Shown here piece by piece: positions 9,550 to 17,767 of a stretch of 64,000 nt of DNA; positions within the stretch are counted from its first letter, which is position 1; each line of letters begins with the position of its first letter. The notes beneath the pieces are model-generated. The model had not been told where the DNA came from. It saw nothing but the letters and a program-made list of their open reading frames with translations, and made no database searches. A program made the translations under genes and the position numbers. Origin of the DNA: CAZNXJ01 sp964577115 (GTDB lineage: Bacteria > Planctomycetota > Planctomycetia > Pirellulales > Pirellulaceae); assembly GCA_964577115.1 (NCBI GenBank), contig CAZNXJ010000014.1, forward strand, positions 1 through 64,000, read 5' to 3'.

Positions 9550-10362
9550 ATGCGCGAATGGTTCCTGGCCTTGCCGCCGGTATGGCAGGCGCTATTGGCG
9601 GGTGGCGTCACCTGGCTGCTAACGGCTGCGGGCGCGGCCGTGGTGTTCTTTACCCAGCGCGTCAACCGCAAGCTGCTCGACGGGATGCTGGGCTTCGCTG
9701 GCGGCGTGATGATCGCTGCCAGTTTCTGGTCACTGCTGAACCCCGCCATCGAGATTGCGGAACAGCGGGGTGACATTCCATGGCTACCCGCGGCTGTGGG
9801 GCTGCTGGTGGGTGTTGCTTTCCTCTGGGTGCTCGACCGATCGCTACCCCATCTGCATCTCAATCTCCCGAGGGAACGGGCCGAGGGACCGAAGACGAGC
9901 TGGCAGCGCAGCATCCTGCTGGTGACCGCTATCACGCTGCACAACATTCCCGAGGGGCTTGCGCTGGGTGTCGCGTTTGGAGGCGCGGCGGCCTCGCCCG
10001 ATGACACTTCGGTTGCGTCCGCGATGGCCCTGGCCATCGGCATCGGACTGCAGAACGTTCCTGAAGGGATTGCCGTCGCCATGCCGCTGCGTGCCGACGG
10101 GCTCTCACGCTTCAAGTCGTTCTGGTTCGGTCAGCTGTCGGCACTCGTCGAACCGATCGCCGCCGTCACGGGCGCGGTAGCCATTATGTATGCCGAACCC
10201 GTTCTGCCGTATGCACTCGCTTTCGCAGCGGGAGCGATGATCTATGTGGTCGTCGAGGAACTGATTCCCGAAGCGCACCAGGCAGGAAACGTCGATCTGG
10301 CCACGGCGTCGTTCGTCGGCGGTTTCACCGTGATGATGGTACTGGACGTGGCTCTGGGCTGA
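9550..10362 (+). CDS. ZIP family metal transporter
   Basis: 270 residues with about eight hydrophobic segments. The two metal-binding signatures of ZIP proteins are clear: 'LHNIPEGLALG' in the fourth helix and 'LQNVPEGIAVA' in the fifth. The variable loop between helices three and four contains 'LPHLHLNLP', a short His-containing metal-site candidate. The family moves zinc, iron or other divalent metals into the cytoplasm; the precise metal cannot be told from sequence. Length and topology fit ZupT/GufA-type members. It stands alone between the caspase-like gene and the convergent AttH-like gene, whose stop is only 40 bp away. Confidence 0.9.
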   Translation: MREWFLALPPVWQALLAGGVTWLLTAAGAAVVFFTQRVNRKLLDGMLGFAGGVMIAASFWSLLNPAIEIAEQRGDIPWLPAAVGLLVGVAFLWVLDRSLPHLHLNLPRERAEGPKTSWQRSILLVTAITLHNIPEGLALGVAFGGAAASPDDTSVASAMALAIGIGLQNVPEGIAVAMPLRADGLSRFKSFWFGQLSALVEPIAAVTGAVAIMYAEPVLPYALAFAAGAMIYVVVEELIPEAHQAGNVDLATASFVGGFTVMMVLDVALG

Positions 10363-10402
10363 ACGCCCGCTGGTGCGTAGAGTAAGCGAAACCTTCGGAA
10401 TG

Positions 10403-11605
10403 TCACTGGCCCAGCATCCCGCCCAGGCCGTCGCCGACATAACCCGTCATTTCCAGATAACCATGTCCGGTGGCCTCGCGGCCTGCGATGCGGCCGGTGA
10501 CATCGATGCAACCTTCCCAATACAAGATGCCGGTGCTGATGCGTGTATCCATTTCCTGTTCCGGATAGACCGCCTCGATCGTCAGTTCGACGTCGCGACC
10601 GGGCATCGCAAACTGCCACATGACCGGATACCGACCGCCCGATTCAGGCGATGTCCATGTTCGTCCGGGCGTGAGTGTAAAATCGTCCGCGCCGAAAGTC
10701 TGGCATGCTCCCTCCGTGTCGACGAACGTTCCGGAGGACGCGGTGTCCCGCGAGCCGTCATCGCGGCGAATCTGGTAAATCATCAACTCCGTGCCGTCGT
10801 CCAACTGGATCGAGAACCAGTCCCAGCCGAGTTGCCCGCGTTCGAGAAAGCTCGAGCTGAACTCGTGGTCCATCCAGCTCGCCCCTTCGACATCAAATGT
10901 TTCTCCGCCGAGCTGTATCTGGCCGGTCGTCTCGAGGCGGGTGAGCGAGTAATAGTATGACGCGTTGCCCGGGCGTGAACCTTTGCGACTAAGCCCCTGA
11001 TCGCCGTGCAGGGCGGGCGGCTTACCGAGCGTCAGAACGAGATCGATCGCGACATCATTTTCGCGCGCTTCCAGCCGATGCCGCTCGTCCGCATTGATGG
11101 TTAATTGCCAGTCGCCATTCCAGACGCGCTGCCCCTCGGTATCGGCGCCGGCCCAATCCAGGCCTGCGCGGCTCGAGCGTTCGAAACGCGTAAGCTCGCC
11201 GCGTTCGCAATCCGAGATCGCAAAGTGAGCGATGTACAGATCGCGCACGGTCCATGGTGATGGATTCGAGGGCTCGCGCTGAATTCCCGTGCGGAAGAAG
11301 GTGAGCTGGTATCCAAAACGCCGGCCGGTGGAAGAAAACAGGTTGCCCGTGTAATACCACCATTCGATCTGATATTCCGGATGCGCGCCGTGGTCGCGCG
11401 GAAACGCAAAACGGCGCGGCTCGGTTACCTTCTCCCAGACGTCGCGCGGCGAGTTATTCGACTTCGAATCGTCCATCGAGTTGCCCCGTAAATATTCCGC
11501 GGAACGGGACGGCGCCGCTTCGGAACCGGGCCGGCAGCCAGACGCACAGGCGGCGGCGAGCAAGAGCAGGCAACATGCGAGTTGGCGGAGGGCGGTTGCC
11601 ATCAT
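10403..11605 (-). CDS. AttH-like lipocalin-fold lipoprotein (COG5621, predicted secreted hydrolase)
   Basis: 400 residues. The start is placed at 11605 because ATGATG there overlaps the permease stop (ATGA) and opens a lipoprotein signal: a hydrophobic core, then 'ACASGC' with the lipidated Cys at residue 24. The mature part has the conserved blocks of the AttH/CrtC-like double lipocalin family: 'YQIEWWYYTGNL' near the start, 'GWDWFSIQLDDGTELMIYQIR' and 'MDHEFS' in the middle. In AttEFGH systems this protein accompanies an ABC exporter; it is probably a substrate-binding or processing lipoprotein. Carotenoid hydratase activity (CrtC) is unlikely because no carotenoid genes are nearby. It is last of the minus-strand operon 14938-10403. 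Confidence 0.8.
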   Translation of the reverse strand: MMATALRQLACCLLLLAAACASGCRPGSEAAPSRSAEYLRGNSMDDSKSNNSPRDVWEKVTEPRRFAFPRDHGAHPEYQIEWWYYTGNLFSSTGRRFGYQLTFFRTGIQREPSNPSPWTVRDLYIAHFAISDCERGELTRFERSSRAGLDWAGADTEGQRVWNGDWQLTINADERHRLEARENDVAIDLVLTLGKPPALHGDQGLSRKGSRPGNASYYYSLTRLETTGQIQLGGETFDVEGASWMDHEFSSSFLERGQLGWDWFSIQLDDGTELMIYQIRRDDGSRDTASSGTFVDTEGACQTFGADDFTLTPGRTWTSPESGGRYPVMWQFAMPGRDVELTIEAVYPEQEMDTRISTGILYWEGCIDVTGRIAGREATGHGYLEMTGYVGDGLGGMLGQ

Positions 11606-14259
11606 GATTCTCGTACCGTATCGAGGGCATCCATTCCGGCCGCTCGGCGTGCAGGATAATTGCCGAACAGGGCTGAAGCGAGCACGATTGCGAGGGTTGA
11701 TTGGAGAAGGAACGTAGTCGGCCAGTGAAACTGAATCGTCCATCCGAAGGACTGTACGTTGATGACATAGATCAGGACGATGGCAAGCACCATGCCGACG
11801 GCGATGCCCACGAGCTGGCTGACGGTGCCGATCGTGACCGCCTCGATCACAATCATGCGCTGTAGTTGGCGCGGTGTAGCTCCGACGAGGCTCAACAGAC
11901 CCAGCTCCTTCTGCCGCTCGTAGATCAACCGCGTGAGCGTTGCGATCACACCGGAACCGGCGATGACAATCGCGATGGCCTGTAGCGCGTAGGTGATGGC
12001 GAACGTGCTGTCAAAGACACGCATTGCTTCGCGGCGAATGCGATGATTGGTCACGAAGTACAACGACTGGTTGTCGGAATGGGCTGCCGCCAGCCGCTCG
12101 CGAACCGCATCTGCATCCGCACCTTCTCGCAGGTACATCGACATCGCCATGGGGGCTCGCGCCACATCGCGGTCATGGAATAGCTGTTCGTACAGCGAGT
12201 AATCGAGCAAGACGGTGCCCTGGTTGCTTGCATAGTCATAGTACACGGCGAGGATCGGTAGCTCGCGTGTTCCTGCACGCGTGGGCAGCGAAACTCGATC
12301 GCCAGGTGTTTTCTTGAAGCGCAGAGCGAAACTCTCGGATACAACGACAAACTCGCGCTGCTCTCGCAGCGCGCTACGCACGGCTTCGACTGCGCCTCGT
12401 GGCTCTTTGAAGAGAACTCGGCCGTGGGTCAATAATTGCTCGAGATCGGAGGTATCCAGTCGAATTTCTTGGTCGCCATAGATGAAGGGCCGCGAGCTGT
12501 ACCAGCAGGTGGCAAGGACGTCGGAATCCTGGCGAATCTGTTCGGCAACTTCCGCATCGAGTACGCCGGTGGAAAGGGCCGAGTTGTTCATAATCGGTTT
12601 GACGACCAGGTCGGCGGTGAGCACAGAATCCAGCCAATAGATGACCGTCTGCCGGAAGCTTCCGACCATCACACCAATGGCGATCATCATCCCGAGGCTC
12701 ATGGCCAGTGCGGCGACCGAGATGGAGGTCTGCGGAATGGCTGACAGCAGGTTCGCTCCGGCCAGTTTGCTCTCCATTGAAAGGAACGGCACCCAGCGGC
12801 TCGCCCCGCGTTTAAGTATCTGGCAGGCAATGATCAGCACGAGCGGCGTCATGACCGCGGCGCTGGCCATGAAAAGGAGTTCGGCGACAAAGCCAAAGAC
12901 GGGTTTGCCACCGAGCGGCGGGAGGCGCGTGAGTGCGAAGCCGATAAGCGCTAGCAGTGCTGCGATTAGGATGAGCCAAGTCTGGGCGGTGCGGCGACCG
13001 GCCACTTGCACATTGCCGCGAATAACACGCACGGGATCGGTCCGCGCAGCGCTAAGCGCTGGAACGGCGGCGGCAATGAGGGCGAGCACGAGTGTCACGA
13101 GAACGATCGTCGCGACGTCACGCAGCGGTAGATTGGTTGTGGCCGCCGAGGCTTCTGCCACCGTAGCGATGTAAAACGTTTCGACCGTCTGGGCCGTGGC
13201 GGTCACAGCGCCGCGCGCGAGCCATCGGCCGAGTGGCACGCCGAGCGCTGCGCCCGCGACGGCGAGCAGTGCTGCTTCGCCGAGAAAGAGTGCGGCAATC
13301 GTCGAGCGGCTCGCTCCCATCGCGCTCAGCACACCGATTTCCTCGCGCCGCGCAGCGACGGAAACCGAAACGGTATTGTAGATCAGCAGCAGCCCGACGA
13401 GTAATGCGACGGAACTGAGTGCCGTGAGGTTAAACTGGAAGGCCGCGATCATCGTTTCGGTGCGCCCTGCCCTGCCCGATGGTTCTTCGACCGCGAGCAC
13501 GTCGGGAAGCCGCTTGTCGATGGCACGCCGCGCCGCGTCGATATCGGCCCCTTCTTCCAGCTTGATGTCGAGATAGTCGATGACGCCGAAGCGGTCGCTG
13601 GCGAGCTGGGCGGCGGCAATGTCCATCAGCGCGAAGTTGCCGTTCAGCGTCCGCGCCGGGCCCTCGTCGAGCAGTAGGCCCCGGATGTGCAATTGCCGTT
13701 GGCGTGAGCCAAACGCGAGCGTAATCGTATCCCCAATGCGGTAGTTCCTGCGCCGAGCGAACTGTTCGGTCAGGATGATCGCCTGATCATCCAACACCAG
13801 GTCTAGCAGCTCGCGCGGCGTGACTTCCCGCTGTTCGGGATCGGTCTGTAGCAATTGATATTTCCGGATGGGGACGTCGCGCAGCACATCGACGCCCAGC
13901 ACGTAGAGCAGTTCGCCGCGCCCGAGCCTTCCCGGCGACTCGTGGGTCTCGCGGCGAACGTGCATGGCGTAGTTTTCGAGCACTGGGGAGACAGTTCCGA
14001 ATTGGCGGAGCCAATCGAGCGATGGGAGCTGTTGTTCATCGATCGGGGCTGCTCGGCCGGCGACGCGCAGTGAGGCGTCGCCGCCGACCGCATCCACGGC
14101 AGCTCGGAAACTATCCGTCACACTGAAGTTCGCCAGGCGGATCGCAACCATGACGGCGACGCCCAGCGCGATGCCCACGATGCCGAGTCCGGCACGCAGT
14201 TTTTCGCGAATCAGCGCGCGTGTGATGAATTGGTTAAAGAGACGCGGAAATCCGCTCAT
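11602..14259 (-). CDS. FtsX/MacB-type ABC transporter permease (AttF+AttG-like)
   Basis: 885 residues from the ATG at 14259, which overlaps the ATPase gene by 26 bp; the longer upstream frame is not needed. There is an N-terminal transmembrane helix ('GLGIVGIALGVAVMVAIRL'), a large extracytoplasmic MacB-type domain, and a block of three helices beginning 'TMIAAFQFNLTALSSVALLVGLLLIYNTVSV', which is the FtsX module. A linker, a second extracytoplasmic domain and a second FtsX module with 'LARLIYERQKELGLLSLVGATPRQL'-like sequence close the protein. Two FtsX modules in one chain match families that export lipoproteins or lipids, as in the Lol-type AttEFGH system. It works with the ATPase encoded just upstream. 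Confidence 0.88.
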   Translation of the reverse strand: MSGFPRLFNQFITRALIREKLRAGLGIVGIALGVAVMVAIRLANFSVTDSFRAAVDAVGGDASLRVAGRAAPIDEQQLPSLDWLRQFGTVSPVLENYAMHVRRETHESPGRLGRGELLYVLGVDVLRDVPIRKYQLLQTDPEQREVTPRELLDLVLDDQAIILTEQFARRRNYRIGDTITLAFGSRQRQLHIRGLLLDEGPARTLNGNFALMDIAAAQLASDRFGVIDYLDIKLEEGADIDAARRAIDKRLPDVLAVEEPSGRAGRTETMIAAFQFNLTALSSVALLVGLLLIYNTVSVSVAARREEIGVLSAMGASRSTIAALFLGEAALLAVAGAALGVPLGRWLARGAVTATAQTVETFYIATVAEASAATTNLPLRDVATIVLVTLVLALIAAAVPALSAARTDPVRVIRGNVQVAGRRTAQTWLILIAALLALIGFALTRLPPLGGKPVFGFVAELLFMASAAVMTPLVLIIACQILKRGASRWVPFLSMESKLAGANLLSAIPQTSISVAALAMSLGMMIAIGVMVGSFRQTVIYWLDSVLTADLVVKPIMNNSALSTGVLDAEVAEQIRQDSDVLATCWYSSRPFIYGDQEIRLDTSDLEQLLTHGRVLFKEPRGAVEAVRSALREQREFVVVSESFALRFKKTPGDRVSLPTRAGTRELPILAVYYDYASNQGTVLLDYSLYEQLFHDRDVARAPMAMSMYLREGADADAVRERLAAAHSDNQSLYFVTNHRIRREAMRVFDSTFAITYALQAIAIVIAGSGVIATLTRLIYERQKELGLLSLVGATPRQLQRMIVIEAVTIGTVSQLVGIAVGMVLAIVLIYVINVQSFGWTIQFHWPTTFLLQSTLAIVLASALFGNYPARRAAGMDALDTVRES

Positions 14260-14938
14260 GGCTTCCGCTATCCTCCAGCAAACCGTCGCGCATGCGAACG
14301 ACACGCCGTGCCCGCTGAGCTGCCTCAGGCGAGTGCGTGGCAAGCAGGACGGTGATGCCGAGTTTCCGGTTCAGTTCTTCGATCAATTGCAAGACTCGTT
14401 CGCCGTTTTCGCTGTCAAGGCTGCCGGTTGGTTCGTCGGCGAGCAACAGCGCGGGTTGATTGACGACGGCCCGGGCCACGGCAGCTCGCTGCATTTCGCC
14501 GCCGGAAAGCTGAGCGGGATAGCTGTGTCGCCGCGCGGCAAGTCCGACTTGTTCCAGCACGTCCTCGGCGCGGCGATGCGCTTCCGATTGGCTTAGGCCA
14601 TCGAGCGTCAGCGGCAGCGCGACGTTTTCCGTCACGGTCAATGTCGGAAGTAAATGGAATGCTTGAAAGACGAAGCCAATCGAGCGGCGTCGCAGGATGG
14701 CCAGTTGGCGCCGATCGAGTTGTTCGAGGGCCTGTCCATCGAGCTGCACGCTGCCGCTCGTCGGCCGGTCCATTCCGCCCACGATGTGCAGCAGTGTCGA
14801 TTTGCCACACCCGGATGGGCCCCAGAGCGCGATCAGTTCACCCCGTTCGACGGAGAGCGAAATTCCGCGGAGCGCCGCGACGCCCTCGTGCGCACCGGAG
14901 TAGGTTTTGTGAAGATTTCGAATGAGCAAATGCGCCAT
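14234..14938 (-). CDS. LolD/MacB-type ABC transporter ATPase (AttE-like)
   Basis: 234 residues from the ATG at 14938; a TTG at 14947 would add three residues but is less likely. Walker A is 'GPSGCGKST' (residues 40-48), the signature is 'LSGGEMQRAAVARA', Walker B is 'ALLLADEPTGSLD', and a switch His lies in 'VLLATHSPEAA'. These are the marks of the LolD/MacB/FtsE branch that energises FtsX-type permeases. It is the first gene of the operon with the permease (26-bp overlap) and the AttH-like lipoprotein. No normal Shine-Dalgarno is seen; a GAGGAG lies about 30 nt upstream. The structured leader at 15131-15317 points into this gene and may control it by attenuation. Confidence 0.92.
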   Translation of the reverse strand: MAHLLIRNLHKTYSGAHEGVAALRGISLSVERGELIALWGPSGCGKSTLLHIVGGMDRPTSGSVQLDGQALEQLDRRQLAILRRRSIGFVFQAFHLLPTLTVTENVALPLTLDGLSQSEAHRRAEDVLEQVGLAARRHSYPAQLSGGEMQRAAVARAVVNQPALLLADEPTGSLDSENGERVLQLIEELNRKLGITVLLATHSPEAAQRARRVVRMRDGLLEDSGSHERISASL

Positions 14939-15130
14939 GTCGAACAACGTCGCTGTACGCGGCGGAACTCCTCACCCGCGGAGGCGGTGAAGAGAAGGCG
15001 GAAGGACGACGGAGGAAAAGGAAAGGGTATTCTACCCGATTCTTTCCAGCACCGAGGCGACGATCCCCGCGTGAGGAGCCGTAGTGAGGAGATCGTCCGG
15101 CCTTCAGGGGAGTGCTGGTTGCGCGGACGC

Positions 15131-15172
15131 AAAGAAAAAAGGCCGCGAGTTCGACGGATCGAACTCGCAGCC
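15131..15172 (-). terminator. Intrinsic terminator ending the leader RNA
   Basis: A perfect 10-bp stem GCGAGTTCGA/TCGAACTCGC (15145-15154 with 15159-15168) has a four-base loop and is extended by an outer GGC/GCC. On the minus strand it is followed at once by TTTTTTCTTT (15140-15131). It points toward the AttE-like ATPase gene about 190 bp downstream. Confidence 0.75.
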
Positions 15173-15317
15173 TGAAAGCAAAAGCCCCCGGCCGATTGCG
15201 ACGAGTGGAGTCGCTGCGAGACTGGCGAGGATCGGGCGTGCACTTGCACTAGCCGTAGTTGATCCTGGCCAACGCGGTAAAGTTGGTCCCTCTGCCGGAA
15301 TGGCGACCGGAGGAAGC
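15131..15317 (-). ncRNA. Structured leader RNA / candidate attenuator or riboswitch of the AttE-like operon
   Basis: A predicted transcript of about 187 nt starts just downstream of a good promoter and ends in an intrinsic terminator. Read on the minus strand it can form a hairpin CCAAC/GTTGG (15286-15269) and a nested three-part hairpin made of AGGATC/GATCCT, GGC/GCC and GTGC/GCAC (15266-15228, loop of four). A stem GCGAC/GTCGC (15214-15198) and then the terminator complete the set. The segment CTCGCAGC (15220-15213) is perfectly complementary over 8 nt to GCTGCGAG (15171-15164), which overlaps the terminator's 5' arm. The two pairings exclude each other, as in transcription attenuators. The alternative is a stand-alone small RNA. 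No known RNA family is recognised by eye. Confidence 0.5.
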
Positions 15318-15323
15318 TTCGCA

Positions 15324-15351
15324 ATTATTGGTTGCGGCACCGACTTGTCAA
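15324..15351 (-). promoter_or_regulatory. Sigma70-like promoter for the leader RNA
   Basis: On the minus strand a consensus -35 TTGACA (15351-15346) is followed after 16 bp by AATAAT (15329-15324). The predicted transcription start is near 15317. Transcription runs toward the ABC exporter operon. Confidence 0.6.
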
Positions 15352-15545
15352 AGTCGGATCGCACAAATAGATCGACCAGCGCTACCGGAATCATGCAACA
15401 ATTCTGCTCGCAATTCCGGCAACCGCTGTGTGGATTCGAAAGTGCAAGTTCCGAGCCCATTCGAGAAATGTTGCTCGTCGGATGAGAAATTCGTGAAAGC
15501 GGCGCGAGGGATTAGTGGTTTTGGGGCAAGCAAGGACTCCGGTTA

Positions 15546-15561
15546 GCGGGCCCGGGCCCGC
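15546..15561. repeat. 16-bp perfect GC palindrome
   Basis: GCGGGCCCGGGCCCGC is self-complementary. It lies 42 bp past the stop of the L,D-transpeptidase-like gene and has no T-run. It may be a weak stop for that gene or simply GC-rich sequence. Confidence 0.4.
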
Positions 15562-15602
15562 GCAATGCCCTCTGACTTCCTCGTTTTCCGCCTTCTCTTC
15601 GC

Positions 15603-16463
15603 TTAGGGGCGAATAACAAGTGAGCCGATTTGTTTACCGGTGTTCACGCCGACCGCGTGCCAATCTTCGATATTTGGAAACGCCTTCAGAAACAGCTCGA
15701 TGAAGGACGGCCAGTCGCTCGGATGTAACGTGAGGCAGCCATCGGAGCCTCGGCTGTTCGAGAAGCCATTGTGCACGTTGATACCGACCGACGTTTTCTT
15801 GCTCGGATTGTCGCTTTGGACCGGAACGGCGTTGCGAGCATTCACGAGCAGCCCGGCGCGAATCCCTTGCGTGCGGACGATCAGGTTCGCCGCCGTCTGC
15901 TTCGGTCCGCCGCCGCCTTTATGAAATCCGATGTGCAGCGGATACGTGCCATCGATAACGCGGCCTTTGACCGTCATGTCGTCCGGGTATATCGACCCGC
16001 GGAACGTGCCGTTCAGACTGCCCGACAACGAGAAGGTCGATTCGTAGAGCCCCGACACGGTGGCCTTCGTCGGCGTCTTGAACTTTGTTCCCGTGGGAAT
16101 GTTGCCCCCGTGGGTGACCGTCAGCGTGACGATCCCGCCGCTAAAGGGTGGTGGTTTCGTGAGGGGACCGGCCACCGACACTAGCTTATTCCACGTGCGG
16201 CCGTTGGGGTCGATGCGGAAGTCGGGATTGAACATTCCGACCTGGTGTTTTTGAAATGCGCCGATGGCTGCAACCGTCGCCGATCGAGAGCCCGGCCGGG
16301 CGATTTTCCCGTCGATTCCTTTCGGGTCAAACAGCGGGTTGTGCAACTTCTTGGATGCTTGTGTCAGTAGCTCCTGAACTGTGCGGACATCAGCCGGGAA
16401 GTTTTTGGCACCGCTTTCGTAACTTCCAACCGAGCCGCTGAGCAAGACGGACGTAACTGGCAT
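15603..16463 (-). CDS. L,D-transpeptidase-like protein with peptidoglycan-binding-like N-terminus
   Basis: 286 residues from the ATG at 16463, chosen because GGAG sits 9-12 nt upstream; the longer frame to 16604 has no support. The first half contains a helical region with 'DVRTVQELLTQASKKL' and 'SRSATVAAIGAFQK', which resembles a peptidoglycan-binding type-1 repeat. The C-terminal half ends with 'VGINVHNGFSNSRGSDGCLTL'. This is the His-...-Ser-x-Gly-Cys signature of YkuD-type L,D-transpeptidases, whose Cys attacks peptide cross-links. No signal peptide is visible, which is odd for a wall enzyme. It could be exported by another route or act on a cytosolic or phage-type substrate. It stands alone, with no clear operon. 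Confidence 0.65.
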   Translation of the reverse strand: MPVTSVLLSGSVGSYESGAKNFPADVRTVQELLTQASKKLHNPLFDPKGIDGKIARPGSRSATVAAIGAFQKHQVGMFNPDFRIDPNGRTWNKLVSVAGPLTKPPPFSGGIVTLTVTHGGNIPTGTKFKTPTKATVSGLYESTFSLSGSLNGTFRGSIYPDDMTVKGRVIDGTYPLHIGFHKGGGGPKQTAANLIVRTQGIRAGLLVNARNAVPVQSDNPSKKTSVGINVHNGFSNSRGSDGCLTLHPSDWPSFIELFLKAFPNIEDWHAVGVNTGKQIGSLVIRP

Positions 16464-16658
16464 ATCGGAATCTCCGTGACGAAGGGCGTGCAATTGTCGT
16501 CGAGTTCTCCCGTTATCGAGGATTGGATCACTAAATTGCGGGGAAAATTTCGGCAAAACGCGGCATCGTTGGGAACGCACCGAGGGACGGTGCGCAGCGA
16601 GCACGGTTAGTGCGGGCCAAAATCGGGGAGGAGCTTGCGGCTTTGCAGTGACGACGCG

Positions 16659-17714
16659 CTACGCTGTCAGAATGCGCAGAGAGAGCTGGAGGAGTGTGAC
16701 CAGGTCGAGCGCGTTGTGGTGGAGGATCGAGTGCAAGCGGCGCGTCTCGCCGCTGCGCACGAACTCGTGATAGGCCTGCGGTATTAGCTGGCTGGGAATG
16801 TCGTTCACGCGCCGCCGGCCGCAGATGAAGCGTTCAAGCGTTTGCAAGCGGCAGTTAGGTAGCGTCGTGCGCCAGCGGCGGCGGCAATGGTGCAAGAGGT
16901 CGTAGTGCTTCAGAACGGGGCGAGGATCCTGGCGCGTGAGCCCGCCGCCGCCGTTCGGCCAGCCCGGGGCCAGGGTAATTTCGCCATTACCCACGGGATG
17001 CTCGCGCCCGAGATGATGCAGAGTGCTGCGGTCGTGCACCACCGGCCAGTCGAAACTCTTGCCATTAAACGTCACCAGCACGTTTCTTCCGGCCGCGGTT
17101 TGCCAGAGCGATTCGAGCACCGCTTTTTCTTCGGCGTAGTTGCGAGCCAGTAGTTGTGATAGCACGAGCCCGCGGGGAGTCCAATGGATGACGCCGACGA
17201 GAAAAATCATTGCCCCCGCGAAGCCGCACGTTTCCAAGTCGACATACATCGCATTGTGCGGGAACGCCGCGGCGAACGCTCGCTGTTCCGGATGCGTCTG
17301 TTCGTCGGTGCCCACCGCTGACAATAGCGGCTCGACACGTTGCCACTCGCGCCTCCAGGCCGGAGCGATCTCGTCGAGCGTCCGATCGATTCGCCAGTAC
17401 GGACCCCAGCACGTGCAGGCCTCGCTCCCCAGTAGCGGCACATGCGAATTCGTGGAACTCGCACTGGCCACCGGTGGACAGACCGGCAGCGGCGGACCGG
17501 GGGGCAGTGCGAGCGCCTGCGGACCGGGCGGCTCGGCTGCGCCATGCTCCGGCAATTGCAGCGCGTCCGAATGCGACGCGCTACCACCGGCCGGCGTGCC
17601 ACTGTTAGCGCCTTCGCGCGCTGCGAGGCTGCTCGCCTGCCGCGGCGCACCGATGTTGCTCACCGGCATGCGGTTCAGCTTTCCGAGGCGTTCGAGGATC
17701 TCGGGAGCAAGCAT
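16659..17714 (-). CDS. mrfB: MrfB/YprB-like RNase H-fold 3'-5' exonuclease
   Basis: 351 residues from the ATG at 17714; the frame runs on to 17966, but that part overlaps the helicase gene and looks like noise. The core holds an RNase H-like DEDD exonuclease: 'MYVDLETCGFAG' (first acidic pair), 'VLVTFNGKSFDWPVV' (third motif region), 'HYDLLHHCRRRWR' and 'HHNALDLVTLL' with the last Asp. This is the order seen in YprB (COG3359). A Pro/Gly/Ala-rich linker lies near residues 25-80. In Bacillus subtilis, mrfA-mrfB (yprA-yprB) act together in a mitomycin-type excision pathway independent of UvrABC. The adjacent helicase, 53 bp upstream on the same strand, supports the same pairing here. Confidence 0.8.
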   Translation of the reverse strand: MLAPEILERLGKLNRMPVSNIGAPRQASSLAAREGANSGTPAGGSASHSDALQLPEHGAAEPPGPQALALPPGPPLPVCPPVASASSTNSHVPLLGSEACTCWGPYWRIDRTLDEIAPAWRREWQRVEPLLSAVGTDEQTHPEQRAFAAAFPHNAMYVDLETCGFAGAMIFLVGVIHWTPRGLVLSQLLARNYAEEKAVLESLWQTAAGRNVLVTFNGKSFDWPVVHDRSTLHHLGREHPVGNGEITLAPGWPNGGGGLTRQDPRPVLKHYDLLHHCRRRWRTTLPNCRLQTLERFICGRRRVNDIPSQLIPQAYHEFVRSGETRRLHSILHHNALDLVTLLQLSLRILTA

Positions 17715-17767
17715 GGAGCGAAGCACGAAGGAAGCAAGGATCGAGCAGGAATCGTAAAGGGTGATGG

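Noticed and set aside
15131..15317. 6S RNA or SRP RNA as identity of the leader
   Set aside because: The length is close to 6S RNA, but there is no single rod with a central bubble and no SRP GGAAGCAGC-type core; separate hairpins and a terminator are seen.
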